A stretch of 64,000 nt of DNA from Flavobacterium hibisci (GTDB taxonomy: Bacteria; Bacteroidota; Bacteroidia; Flavobacteriales; Flavobacteriaceae), in the NCBI RefSeq assembly GCF_020026925.1, contig NZ_JAIQDW010000001.1, positions 496,001 to 560,000 of the forward strand, in the 5' to 3' direction. Of this stretch, positions 18,246 to 26,469 are shown piece by piece; position 1 is the stretch's first letter; every line of letters begins with the position of its first letter. Position numbers and translations under genes: made by a program. The notes under the pieces were generated by a model. That model had not been told where the DNA came from. It saw nothing but the letters and a program-made list of their open reading frames with translations, and made no database searches.

Positions 18246-18678
18246 TTAAAATAGTTTAAAATTTCCTGTACTTTTTTATTACTGATCGCTCTTTCGGTTA
18301 CCTTTTCAGCATGTTCATAGGGAGTAGCACTTTGAAGTCTTGGTATAATATCTTTATTTTCATTACTCCATTTATTAACTGTTTGATTCGCCCAGTCAGC
18401 AGCTTGGTAAACAGGGTATATTGTATATTTGTTTATCACATATTTAGCCAGTTGTTCTCCTGTTGGGTCGCTATTTGTTTTCCAGATCTCTAGAATTTTT
18501 TGGGCAACATCCTGAACTGCTATTTTGGCTAGCTCAGAAGCCAAAGGGTTAAGAGGATGGTTAAGGGTATCTTTGGCTACTTGCGTATGGGTTTGGTCAG
18601 TTCCGTAATTTTTATTGCTATTTTCTGTTTGCTCTACCTTTATATCATCATCTGCAGAACCTAAAAGTAAATTGTATG
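18242..18678 (-). pseudogene. Start-less C-terminal effector fragment
   Basis: An open frame of about 145 codons ending in KVQEILNYFK at 18242. No ATG exists in frame: the only candidate near residue 100 from the end is a TTG inside coding-like sequence, and the frame clearly continues upstream (DQTHTQVAKDTLNHPLNPLASE), back to a junction near 18679-18700 where it meets another broken gene. The sequence is helical and soluble and not recognised. It overlaps the following lipoprotein by ATGA. I interpret it as the displaced C-terminal tip of a former type VI or polymorphic toxin left in front of its immunity gene. Confidence 0.55.
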
Positions 18679-18948
18679 CTATAATCCACTGTAATTATTG
18701 CTATCATTACATTCTTTTTTACGCATTAGAATGGCCATATTTATAAGATCATTTGGTCTTATACTTTTTTTCTATGTCTAAATAATTTAAATAATCAGCA
18801 CTTATAGAATTTTTGAAAAAATTAATTTCATTTTTATTTAATATATCTGGAAATTCAAAATAATACTTTTCATTATTACATTTAACAGAATCAAACAAGA
18901 GTCTACATTAAACAATATGAATATTAGTAGATAAATTGTTAGTTTCAT
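18679..18948 (-). pseudogene. Frameshifted small lipoprotein remnant
   Basis: The ATG at 18946-18948 begins MKLTIYLLIFILF and reaches a lipobox-like Cys (VDSC), then the frame breaks. Coding-like sequence continues in a second frame (DSVKCNNEKYYFEFPDILNK, then EINFFKNSISADYLNYLDIE). It breaks again in a seven-A run and continues in a third frame (SIRPNDLINMAILMRKKE) to a stop at 18679-18681. Two frameshifts in a short gene mark it as decayed. It was probably another small immunity-type lipoprotein. Confidence 0.5.
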
Positions 18949-18968
18949 TGTTTTTACAAAAACTATTT

Positions 18969-19915
18969 TCATTCGTTTTTATCTATAATTAAAACTTTAA
19001 GTATTTCCTCAATATTTACTGGTTTTCTATTTATCTCAGAAATCTTTAATTTGGATTGATATTTTTTATAATGATGTTTCGTTCCGTTAGAAAATATTTC
19101 CCTAATACCAATAATTGAATCAAATAAGTTTCTTTTGTTCTTATATAAATACTCATTTTCGGTAGCTCTTTCATTTATTGACCTATTTATAATATATACA
19201 TTATGTTTATTATTTTCTTTAACATGTATTTTACTGAAGAGGTTTTCTCCTGAAATATTTTTCAAAATCCATTTTTATCATATTCATAAGTGAAATTGTA
19301 ATTAAAAAATTGATCATCAGTTTGATAATTTTTATTTTTTATTTTTGCTTTAATAATCTTAAATCTTTTATCTTCATTTTGATTCCTCCAATTCTTATTT
19401 AGCGGATCTAGTGATTCCGCATAATCTCCATACCCATCTTTTAGAAAAAAAGTCAAATCTAAAACTGATTTCTCAACAAGTATTTTCTGTTTTAAAAAAA
19501 TATAATATTCTTTGTTTACTTTATAAATATCATTGTTCACAATAATACTATTTTTATTATTAAAAGTAACTTTTATATTATTACCCATTGAACAAAAAAA
19601 CGTTATTGATTGATTGTTTTTCTTTTTCGACCAAAAAGAAAATTTTTCCGGTTTTTCATTTGAATATTGATTTAATTTATATATAGTAACTGTATCATTT
19701 TTTTGAGGAAAAACACCAATAAATTCCACAGATATTTTTCCTTCTCCTTTAGTATAAATGCTATCACCAAGATTATTATATGAATAATTACCCTCATCAA
19801 TATATGTATCTTTTACAAAGGCAATTATACAGTTAGAATTATTTTTTTTTATTTTGGAACTACAATGGAATAGCAATAAACAAGTAATGCAAAGAATATT
19901 AATTATTTTTCTCAT
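18969..19915 (-). pseudogene. Putative immunity lipoprotein split by a one-base frameshift
   Basis: The first part (19262-19915, 217 residues) is a lipoprotein with lipobox LFHC; it ends EYDKNGF followed by TGA. The second part (18969-19265, about 98 residues) has no ATG and would have to start at a TTG four bases before that stop. Adding one T to the four-T run on the minus strand (plus-strand 19264-19267) restores a continuous protein of about 315 residues across the junction (NGF-LKNISGENLF). The pair is therefore read as one gene broken by a single-base deletion, unless the base is a sequencing error or a phase-variable site. It begins with an ATGA overlap to the decayed gene upstream. 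Confidence 0.65.
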
Positions 19916-20186
19916 TTTTTCATAGGTATTTCACTTGTTAGTCTTGTTTTTGTTCTTTTCCAAAATATACTTTTACCCGCACTAATCGTTCCTGAAATAC
20001 CATAGGTTTGTTTTACACCTTTGATTGCACTTAGAACTTCTGGGTATCATTTTTTTTCGCAAAAAGAATTTAATACAATGTTTATCGCTACTTTTGAAAA
20101 AAAGATCATTGACTTGTGTGTTATAATATTTCAGCAAATCTATTTCTCCCTTTTTGAGGATTGAAATTTTCAAAATAAAATTTCAT
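19912..20186 (-). pseudogene. Multiply frameshifted small gene in the cargo island
   Basis: The ATG at 20184-20186 overlaps the end of the 148-residue gene and begins MKFYFENFNPQKGRNRFAEI, then the frame stops. Coding-like sequence resumes in other frames: YNTQVNDLF, SKVAINIVLNSFCEKK, a stop, and YPEVLSAIKGVKQTYGISGT continuing to IPMKK and a TGA that overlaps the next ATG. Joined, these give a protein of about 90 residues. Its place between two putative immunity genes suggests a small cargo or immunity gene in decay. It is not recognised. Confidence 0.5.
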
Positions 20187-20616
20187 TTTTGTAAACCCAT
20201 TGATTTTTTTTATTCCATTTTCCTCCACAATCAGATTGCATTCTATAAACTATTTTTGACTTTTTAATATCAATAATTACACAATTGTAATTTTCATGCA
20301 GAACACTATCATTCTGTACATATGCATAACCTTTAATAATATTATCTAAAACAAAATACTTTTTGTTTTTTGATATCTTTATTTTTGCCCCACTGTAATT
20401 ACTTTCGTCAAAACCTGAAACTAATTTTAATTTACCTTTGTGTAATATTCTTGGGTTTGAATACAAATTATAGTTTTTATTATATTTTAGGAAGACTAAT
20501 TCATAATCACTACTTATTTTTTGAGAAAGAGCATATTTAGCTAAAATCTTTTTTTGTGAAAATAAAAAATTTGAAAGCAGAGAGCATATTGTTAAAAGAA
20601 AAAGTTTTTTTATCAT
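20170..20616 (-). CDS. Putative periplasmic immunity protein of the lysozyme-like effector
   Basis: A 148-residue protein with a cleavable signal peptide (KKLFLLTICSLLSNFLFSQ), so it is exported to the periplasm. The mature part is small, basic and beta-rich (NYNLYSNPRILHKGKLKLVS) and has no recognised family. Its start codon overlaps the stop of the effector gene (20613-20616), strict coupling typical of effector/immunity pairs. Export fits protection against a peptidoglycan-cleaving effector. The role is inferred from context. Confidence 0.65.
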   Translation of the reverse strand: MIKKLFLLTICSLLSNFLFSQKKILAKYALSQKISSDYELVFLKYNKNYNLYSNPRILHKGKLKLVSGFDESNYSGAKIKISKNKKYFVLDNIIKGYAYVQNDSVLHENYNCVIIDIKKSKIVYRMQSDCGGKWNKKNQWVYKNEILF

Positions 20617-22235
20617 AATTTAGATTTTAAATCATTATATCTTTTGGTTGCGCTTGTCATAGTATAAGAACCTTCACCTCTTAAAGGCCCATAAATCTCT
20701 AATATTTCATCTTCGTAAGTTGAAAAATTGGTACCCCATTCTGATGGTATTTTTGAAACCTTTGGATTTTTTTTAAAAAATGAATCTAAAGCCTCTCCAA
20801 AACAATCATCAACTTGTCCTGGTCTATTAACATCATTATCTAAAACTAAAGCTTTTCCTAAGTTAGAACTAATAAAAGCAGATATTTTCAATGAATAGCC
20901 AGCTGGTTTTTTGTCTAATGAACTGTTTAATCGTTTAATAAAATCTTTAATTTGTATAATTTGATAATCACTATCTTTCATTAACCTTATAATTGGCTCA
21001 ATAGGTTCACAATTAACTTTTGTCTTAAATTTATTTTTTTCAAAACCTTCACGAATTTTATCTTTAAGTTCTTTACCTGATAAATCTTTATATTTAGCTT
21101 TATATTTATAATTAGTGCTTATTACAATTCCTTTTTTATCTTTTTTTTCCTTTTTTTCTTCTTCAACTTTCCAATTACAATTTTCTAAATACAGTATATA
21201 TTTTTCCGGATAACTTTTTTTGAATTCCCAAAATTGAATTGGCAATTCACCGTAACCTTCGGGATTAATTGTTTTTTGCATAGCACCAGCTGTTAAAATT
21301 TCACTATCATAAGATTGTATAGAATCTAATTTCCCTTCATTTTCTGACATTGCTATTAAAATTGATTTTTCATCTATAGTTATAATACTATTTTTTATTA
21401 AATCATCCCATTTTGGAAAATCTTTTAAGGGTAATTCCCCCCAATAAGCAGGTCCATAAATACTTCCATATCTAGTACATTCAACTGTTTCTCGATATTT
21501 TTCACCACAATTACAATATTTAACCTCTAATCTTTCACCATCTTTGTTTATAAATTCTTTATTTTCTTCAAAGATCTTTAGTTGATAGGTTGCATCAGCA
21601 TTTTCAGCTTTAAAATAAAGGAAAGCATTTTTATCTGTTCGTTTATTGAATTTATCTATTAGAGTTTTTACATCTTCTTTGCTTTTGGGCTGAAGCGTAA
21701 TTTCTTTAGCATAAGTATTAGGCGTAACAATTATGTCTTTATAAATTTCAAATTCAATCTTTGTTTTTTCTTCTTCTTCCACCAAGAATTTTACAGGGTT
21801 ATCATAAACTGCTTCAGTATTCGTAAGTTTGTTTTCATTGATTTCAACAGATAGTTTTCCTGTTGTTCCGTTGCAAGTTGCAACTACCCATACTTTTTCT
21901 TTTATCTTGGCTTTTGTGATTTTTTTGAATGAAATTGAATCTCTTACTTTCTTTTTATAAGTTATTGTTACTTTTTCGCCTCCTTTAGCTTTTTCAAAAT
22001 TTGTTTCAGCCTCATAATTGACTAAGTCCTCCTTTTTTATTTTCTGTTCTGTGACAAATCGTGCTTTTATCTTTTTTTTATTCTCTCCTTTTTTTGCTGT
22101 AATAACTTCTTCTGTATTTTCATAAACAGGGGTTAATATTCTTTTTGCAAAATATACAGCAGTTACTTCTGACATGTTTTCATCATTCATTACTGGTGGT
22201 TGAAATCTAGGTTTTCCGAATTCTACGTTTGCCAT
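20613..22235 (-). CDS. Putative T6SS effector with lysozyme-like domain
   Basis: A 540-residue protein without signal peptide, encoded directly downstream of VgrG. Residues 20-170 form a beta-rich, Lys/Glu-rich region of unknown function, likely for loading on the spike. Residues 239-270 carry a Cys-rich lead-in (KYCNCGEKYRETVEC) and YGPAYWGELPL. Residues 292-321 read like the catalytic core of a lysozyme or muramidase fold, with SENEGKLDSIQSYD and LTAGAMQKT; Glu298 or Glu300 would be catalytic. The remaining 200 residues look helical. Codon and base use are more AT-rich than in VgrG. The likely role is periplasmic peptidoglycan attack on competitor cells. The enzymatic assignment is from motif pattern only. 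Confidence 0.65.
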   Translation of the reverse strand: MANVEFGKPRFQPPVMNDENMSEVTAVYFAKRILTPVYENTEEVITAKKGENKKKIKARFVTEQKIKKEDLVNYEAETNFEKAKGGEKVTITYKKKVRDSISFKKITKAKIKEKVWVVATCNGTTGKLSVEINENKLTNTEAVYDNPVKFLVEEEEKTKIEFEIYKDIIVTPNTYAKEITLQPKSKEDVKTLIDKFNKRTDKNAFLYFKAENADATYQLKIFEENKEFINKDGERLEVKYCNCGEKYRETVECTRYGSIYGPAYWGELPLKDFPKWDDLIKNSIITIDEKSILIAMSENEGKLDSIQSYDSEILTAGAMQKTINPEGYGELPIQFWEFKKSYPEKYILYLENCNWKVEEEKKEKKDKKGIVISTNYKYKAKYKDLSGKELKDKIREGFEKNKFKTKVNCEPIEPIIRLMKDSDYQIIQIKDFIKRLNSSLDKKPAGYSLKISAFISSNLGKALVLDNDVNRPGQVDDCFGEALDSFFKKNPKVSKIPSEWGTNFSTYEDEILEIYGPLRGEGSYTMTSATKRYNDLKSKL

Positions 22236-22241
22236 ATGTAT

Positions 22242-22409
22242 TTATTTATTACCTTTCATTTGAATTTTTTTATTTGAAATTAATTTCAAGTTTTCTTTTG
22301 TAGCTACAATTTCAACTTTTTCGGAAGTTTCTAAAAAAACCTGACTTTCACTAATGTAGTTGCCTTTAATTCTAACATATAAATTCTTTGCTATTTTATT
22401 GATTGCCAT
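22242..22409 (-). CDS. 55-residue protein between VgrG and effector
   Basis: A small gene with ATG at 22407-22409 and TAA at 22242-22244. It begins MAINKIAKNLYVRIKGNYIS and ends NKKIQMKGNK. Residues 23-52 show alternating hydrophobic/polar triplets (VFLETSEKVEIVATKEN, LKLISNKKIQM), like the beta-helix extension at the VgrG C-terminus, which itself contains FSTKENMLLESSQKTVEV. It lies 18 bp behind the VgrG stop and 6 bp before the effector start, so it is clearly part of the operon. It may be a needle extension or adaptor that couples cargo to the spike. No named family is recognised. Confidence 0.7.
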   Translation of the reverse strand: MAINKIAKNLYVRIKGNYISESQVFLETSEKVEIVATKENLKLISNKKIQMKGNK

Positions 22410-22427
22410 AAAATGATTTTTTAAAGA

Positions 22428-24236
22428 TTAAAACATATTTGATTTTTCTGCACTGTTTACTTCAACAGTTTTTTGACTGCTTTCCAAAAGCATATTTTCT
22501 TTTGTACTAAATACAGTTAATTTCTCTGCATGTTGAGTAGATTGTAATGAACTTCGAATATGTTTTTGTTCAATAATCTCCGTTTTATTATTAGCACTCT
22601 CAGTAAAATCTCCGGCAGCTTTTTGAGAAATATCGTGACCCGCTGTTTGAGAAATATCTTTATTTGCAGAATTATCAATATTTTCTCCTGCACTGACAGA
22701 AACATTTTTACCTGCGGTAATACTAACATTTTCCCCAGCCTTTACTGTAAAATTCTTTGGCGCACTCACATCTATGTTTCCCTGACCATCCATCTTCCAG
22801 GTATTACCACTCGGATCTTCAATCAAAATACTTCCTTCACCGTCGTTCAAAATAAATTTGATTCCCGAGCGCGTATGAATCGCCTTAACATTATTCTGAC
22901 CATCTGCATAACCACTGGTAGCGCTTCCATTGTATTGAGTCCCTAAAACATACGGATTCTGTGCATTATCGCCTTCAAAACCTACCAAAACCTCTTCACC
23001 AATTTCGGGAATAAAGTAAAATCCTTTGCCCGAGCCAGAATGTGGCTGAATCATTCGAAGCCATTCGCTTGAATTGTTTCCACCTGCCCAATTGAATTGT
23101 ACTTTTACACGTCCTAATCCTTCCGGATCGTTGTTGTCCTTTACCTTCGCAGGCTGTGTTTCTGCTTTTGCAAATACATTTACCTCTGTATAATGAGGGG
23201 CTGCAACGTCTGCTGGAATGGCTTTGAAATTACAGGAATAATTTCCGTGGACCTGAGAAATATGTGTTACTTCTGTCACAATCAGTTCATGCTCTACAGT
23301 CTGGTTTATGATGCTGAAAACCTGTCCAAGTCCTAACGGGAAATAAGATATTCCACTGTAGTATACACTATTGGCGTCGCTGCCTGCGGTCTGCAGTCTG
23401 ACCATTTCCTGTATTTCTTCGCTGCTTTGGGCATTGGTGGTGTAAGCTCCATTGTTCAAATCGTTTTGGGCAACAGTTCCCTGGTTATGTCCTACAACGG
23501 AAGAAAAACTGTCTTTGCTTCCTGATGAAGTTCTTGCGGAGGCATTACGAATATTAGATGCCCCATTGTAATCATAGCCTCCCAAAGAAATTTTATGGGA
23601 AGCCATGTTGGTCTGGATTTTAAATCCATGCAGCGAAGACCCGTTGATGAGTTTTATTTTGCTGGTTTTGGTCTGTCCGAACTGCATCCGCATTCCGTCA
23701 AAATAGAACCATTGGCCGTGTCGTCTGGCCAATCGTTTCAAGAAATCAAAATTGGTTTCATTGTACTGGGCCAGGTATTTGAATTCCTGAAGATACGTGG
23801 ATTTTATAGCATCTCTTTCGTAAAATTCTCCCGGACCTTCTGCTAAAATATCCAGCACGATATCATTCATGCCCCTTTGCTGGTAGGTCCTTGACTTTTT
23901 CATATCGTCCAGAACAATAGTGTGGCTGATCCCTTTGACATGCAATCCTTCGGGGCTGCCATGAAGATCTACAGAGGAGAGTTCTGTTATGATTCCTTTG
24001 CTCATCAACCTGATTCCGGTAAGACTTTTAAAGGTAAAGATAACTTCATCGCCAAGATACTTTCGCAATGCCTTTGCCTGATCTGCCGGGTTTATGATCG
24101 CCTTGCCTGTGTATTGCCATACAAAAGAAAAATGATGGTGATCGGCCATCTTTTGCGACAATTCTAAATTATGATAAACGACGTTTTGGGTAAAGCTCCC
24201 TATGCTGATATGTACCTGTTCTGAAAAATGTCCCAT
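22428..24236 (-). CDS. vgrG: Type VI secretion spike protein VgrG (TssI)
   Basis: A 602-residue spike protein of the Bacteroidota type VI secretion class. The N-terminal gp27-like part covers residues 1-350, with FDFLKRLARRHGQWFYFDG near 163-181. A gp5-like OB fold lies at about 360-435 (DPEGLGRVKVQFNW, then GFYFIPEIGEEVLVGFEGD). A C-terminal beta-helix needle with short repeats (VKAGENVSITAGKNVSVSAG) runs to the end. No toxin domain is fused, so effectors must be delivered as separate cargo, matching the genes that follow. Sheath, baseplate and ClpV genes are not in the window, so this is a remote cargo island served by a machine encoded elsewhere. Confidence 0.93.
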   Translation of the reverse strand: MGHFSEQVHISIGSFTQNVVYHNLELSQKMADHHHFSFVWQYTGKAIINPADQAKALRKYLGDEVIFTFKSLTGIRLMSKGIITELSSVDLHGSPEGLHVKGISHTIVLDDMKKSRTYQQRGMNDIVLDILAEGPGEFYERDAIKSTYLQEFKYLAQYNETNFDFLKRLARRHGQWFYFDGMRMQFGQTKTSKIKLINGSSLHGFKIQTNMASHKISLGGYDYNGASNIRNASARTSSGSKDSFSSVVGHNQGTVAQNDLNNGAYTTNAQSSEEIQEMVRLQTAGSDANSVYYSGISYFPLGLGQVFSIINQTVEHELIVTEVTHISQVHGNYSCNFKAIPADVAAPHYTEVNVFAKAETQPAKVKDNNDPEGLGRVKVQFNWAGGNNSSEWLRMIQPHSGSGKGFYFIPEIGEEVLVGFEGDNAQNPYVLGTQYNGSATSGYADGQNNVKAIHTRSGIKFILNDGEGSILIEDPSGNTWKMDGQGNIDVSAPKNFTVKAGENVSITAGKNVSVSAGENIDNSANKDISQTAGHDISQKAAGDFTESANNKTEIIEQKHIRSSLQSTQHAEKLTVFSTKENMLLESSQKTVEVNSAEKSNMF

Positions 24237-24390
24237 AAGTTATTGCTGATATATTAAGTAAGAATTTTTTCTCAAAAATAGACTTTAAAATTAATTATAC
24301 AAATAAATTATAACAATAATTTACTTATATTTTTTTGCAGTAAATACATTTCGAATTATTAAATAATCTTTGATATGGATGCAAAAAAAA

Positions 24391-24423
24391 AGGTTGTCAG
24401 AGTAAAAAAAACTCTGACAACCT
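24391..24423. terminator. Strong bidirectional-looking terminator between uxuA and vgrG
   Basis: AGGTTGTCAGAGT (24391-24403) and ACTCTGACAACCT (24411-24423) are perfect 13-base arms around a seven-A loop, flanked by an A-run on the left and TTAAAAAT on the right. It lies just beyond the uxuA stop and isolates the catabolic operon from the vgrG island, which is on the same strand. Confidence 0.85.
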
Positions 24424-24449
24424 TAAAAATTTCCTAATACTATATATTA

Positions 24450-25613
24450 TTACAATGATCGAATAATACCTTCTTCAAGTCCTCTTAATTCTGCTAAACC
24501 TCTTAGTCTTCCAATAGCAGAATACCCCGGATTGTTTACTTTCCCTAAATCATCTAACATTTGATGTCCGTGATCAGGTCTAAACGGAATTGAAAGATTA
24601 TTGTTTTTTTGTATTAGTAATAATTCTTTTACTACTGCATACATATCGACATTTCCGTCTAAATGATCTGCTTCAAAAAAATTACCTTCTTCGTCCCTGC
24701 GTACATTTCGCAAGTGTATAAAATGTATTTTAACACCTAAAGCTTTTGCTATTTCCGGCAAATTGTTCTTTTCTGATGCACCAAGAGAACCGGTACAGAA
24801 ACAAATTCCATTTGACTTATAAGGCGCCTTAGAAAGAATAAAATCATAATCTTCCATTGAATTTACAATACGGGGCAATCCTAAAATATCAAAAGGAGGA
24901 TCATCCGGATGAATGGCTAATTTTACTCCAACTTCATCAGCAACCGGACAAATTTCATTTAAAAAATAACTTAGATTTTCTCTTAAAGCTGCTCTGTCAA
25001 TGTTTTTATATGGCTTTAATTTTGCCTGCATATCGGCAACGGTCATCTTTTTCTCTCCCGGAATCCCAAACATCACCACATCAGATAATGCTTGTAATTG
25101 CTCTTCGTTTAAGGTACTAAAGCGTTCTTTTGCTTTAGCTGCAATACTTTCAGGAAAACTGCTTTCTGCATTTTCTCTTTTTAAAATATAAATATCAAAA
25201 ATCGCCAGATCCACCCAGTTAAAATACAAAGCTTCAGAACCGTCAGGCATTACATAGTCCAGTTGCGTTCTTGTCCAGTCGTTAACGGGCATGAAATTAT
25301 ACGTAATAATTTTAATCCCACAAGCAGCAACATTACGAATGCTCTCTTTGTATTTTTCGATATAAAGCTGATAATCTCCGGTTTTTGTTTTGATGTCTTC
25401 GTGAACCGTGATACTTTCCACTACATCCCATGTCAGACCGTATGCTTCAACTTCAGCTTTTCTTTTATTGATTTCTTCAACCGTCCATACATCTCCGTGA
25501 GGAACGTGGTGTAGGGCTGTTACAATTCCGGTAGCACCGGTTTGTTTTATATGTTGTAAACTTACTGGATCATTTGGCCCGAACCATCTCCAGGTTTGTA
25601 TCATTCTGTTCAT
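24450..25613 (-). CDS. uxuA: D-mannonate dehydratase
   Basis: Converts D-mannonate to 2-keto-3-deoxygluconate in hexuronate catabolism. The 387-residue length and motifs match UxuA: WRWFGPNDPVSL at residues 8-19, VTALHHVPHG near 31-40, the metal-site region LAIHPDDPPF, CFCTGSLGA, IHFIHLRN and a C-terminal FRPDHGHQML. It is the last gene of the long minus-strand operon, 18 bp after the SDR gene, and is followed by a strong terminator. Together with the SDR it handles uronic acids released from pectin while neighbouring genes handle rhamnose. Confidence 0.95.
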   Translation of the reverse strand: MNRMIQTWRWFGPNDPVSLQHIKQTGATGIVTALHHVPHGDVWTVEEINKRKAEVEAYGLTWDVVESITVHEDIKTKTGDYQLYIEKYKESIRNVAACGIKIITYNFMPVNDWTRTQLDYVMPDGSEALYFNWVDLAIFDIYILKRENAESSFPESIAAKAKERFSTLNEEQLQALSDVVMFGIPGEKKMTVADMQAKLKPYKNIDRAALRENLSYFLNEICPVADEVGVKLAIHPDDPPFDILGLPRIVNSMEDYDFILSKAPYKSNGICFCTGSLGASEKNNLPEIAKALGVKIHFIHLRNVRRDEEGNFFEADHLDGNVDMYAVVKELLLIQKNNNLSIPFRPDHGHQMLDDLGKVNNPGYSAIGRLRGLAELRGLEEGIIRSL

Positions 25614-25631
25614 ACTTTTCTTTTCTTAAAA

Positions 25632-26450
25632 TTATACACCACTAAAAATTGTAAAACCACCATCGATAGTCACTTTTGAACCGGTAGCAAACTTTGAAGC
25701 ATCACTTAGCAACCAAATTAAAGCTCCAATTAATTCGTCGGGATTTCCAAAACGTTTGTAAGGTGTGTTTGCTATGATTAAATTGCCTCTTTCTGTTAAA
25801 CTTCCGTCAGGATTAGTCAATAACGTACGGTTTTGCTCTGTTAAGAAAAAACCTGGAACGATAGAATTCATTCTTATTTTATCCCCGTATCGTTTTGCCA
25901 TTTCAACAGAAAACCATTTGGTGTAAGAGTCAATAGCTGATTTAGCCAGACTGTATCCTAAAACTTTTGTTATCGCCTGTTCTGTTGCTACAGAAGAGAT
26001 ATTTACGATGCTTCCGACACTTTCATTGTTTTTGATCACTTCTCCAAAAACCTGAGTTGGCAAAAGTGTTCCGAATAAATTCAGGTTCATTACTTTTTGC
26101 AAAGCATCCATATTAAGTTTAAAAATATCCTGATCTGACTGAATTACAGCATCCGGCATATTTCCGCCGGCAGCATTTACCAAACCATCAATTTTTCCGT
26201 ATTTTGAAAGAACAAGGTCACGTGCTTTTATCAAATCACTTTCAATCGTTACATCTGCAATTAAAGCGATGGCTTGTCCACCGTTTTTAACAATTAATTC
26301 TGCTCTTTCATTGGCTACTTTTTCGTTTCTTCCCAAAACACCAACAATACCACCTGCTGCAGCTATACCGTTAACAAAGGCTTCACCTAGAACTCCGGTT
26401 GCACCAGTAACAATGATTACTTTTCCTTCTAATGTAAAATCTGTTTTCAA
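25632..26450 (-). CDS. SDR-family oxidoreductase, probable D-mannonate/fructuronate reductase
   Basis: A 272-residue classical short-chain dehydrogenase. The Rossmann nucleotide motif TGATGVLGEAF lies at residues 15-25, an NAAG element near 90, the catalytic Ser in VNISSVAT and the YSLAKSA form of YxxxK. Placed directly before uxuA, it most likely reduces D-fructuronate to D-mannonate, a role taken by SDR proteins instead of UxuB in many Bacteroidota. Substrate is inferred from position. It is cytoplasmic and part of the rhamnose/uronate operon. Confidence 0.82.
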   Translation of the reverse strand: MKTDFTLEGKVIIVTGATGVLGEAFVNGIAAAGGIVGVLGRNEKVANERAELIVKNGGQAIALIADVTIESDLIKARDLVLSKYGKIDGLVNAAGGNMPDAVIQSDQDIFKLNMDALQKVMNLNLFGTLLPTQVFGEVIKNNESVGSIVNISSVATEQAITKVLGYSLAKSAIDSYTKWFSVEMAKRYGDKIRMNSIVPGFFLTEQNRTLLTNPDGSLTERGNLIIANTPYKRFGNPDELIGALIWLLSDASKFATGSKVTIDGGFTIFSGV

Positions 26451-26469
26451 TTTTTTTAGTTTTTTAGTT

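Noticed and set aside
18969..19265. Independent 98-residue gene with TTG start
   Set aside because: No ribosome-binding context or ATG, and a one-base correction joins it smoothly to the preceding lipoprotein, so it is treated as the second half of a broken gene.
19982..20173. 63-codon frame in the cargo island
   Set aside because: Only a short part (YNTQVNDLF) agrees with the reconstructed decayed gene; the remainder is out of frame with the better coding-like segments.
16656..24236. Prophage or integrative element
   Set aside because: VgrG and lysozyme-like genes are phage-like, but there are no capsid, tail-tube, integrase or attachment repeats; the type VI cargo reading explains the gene order better.
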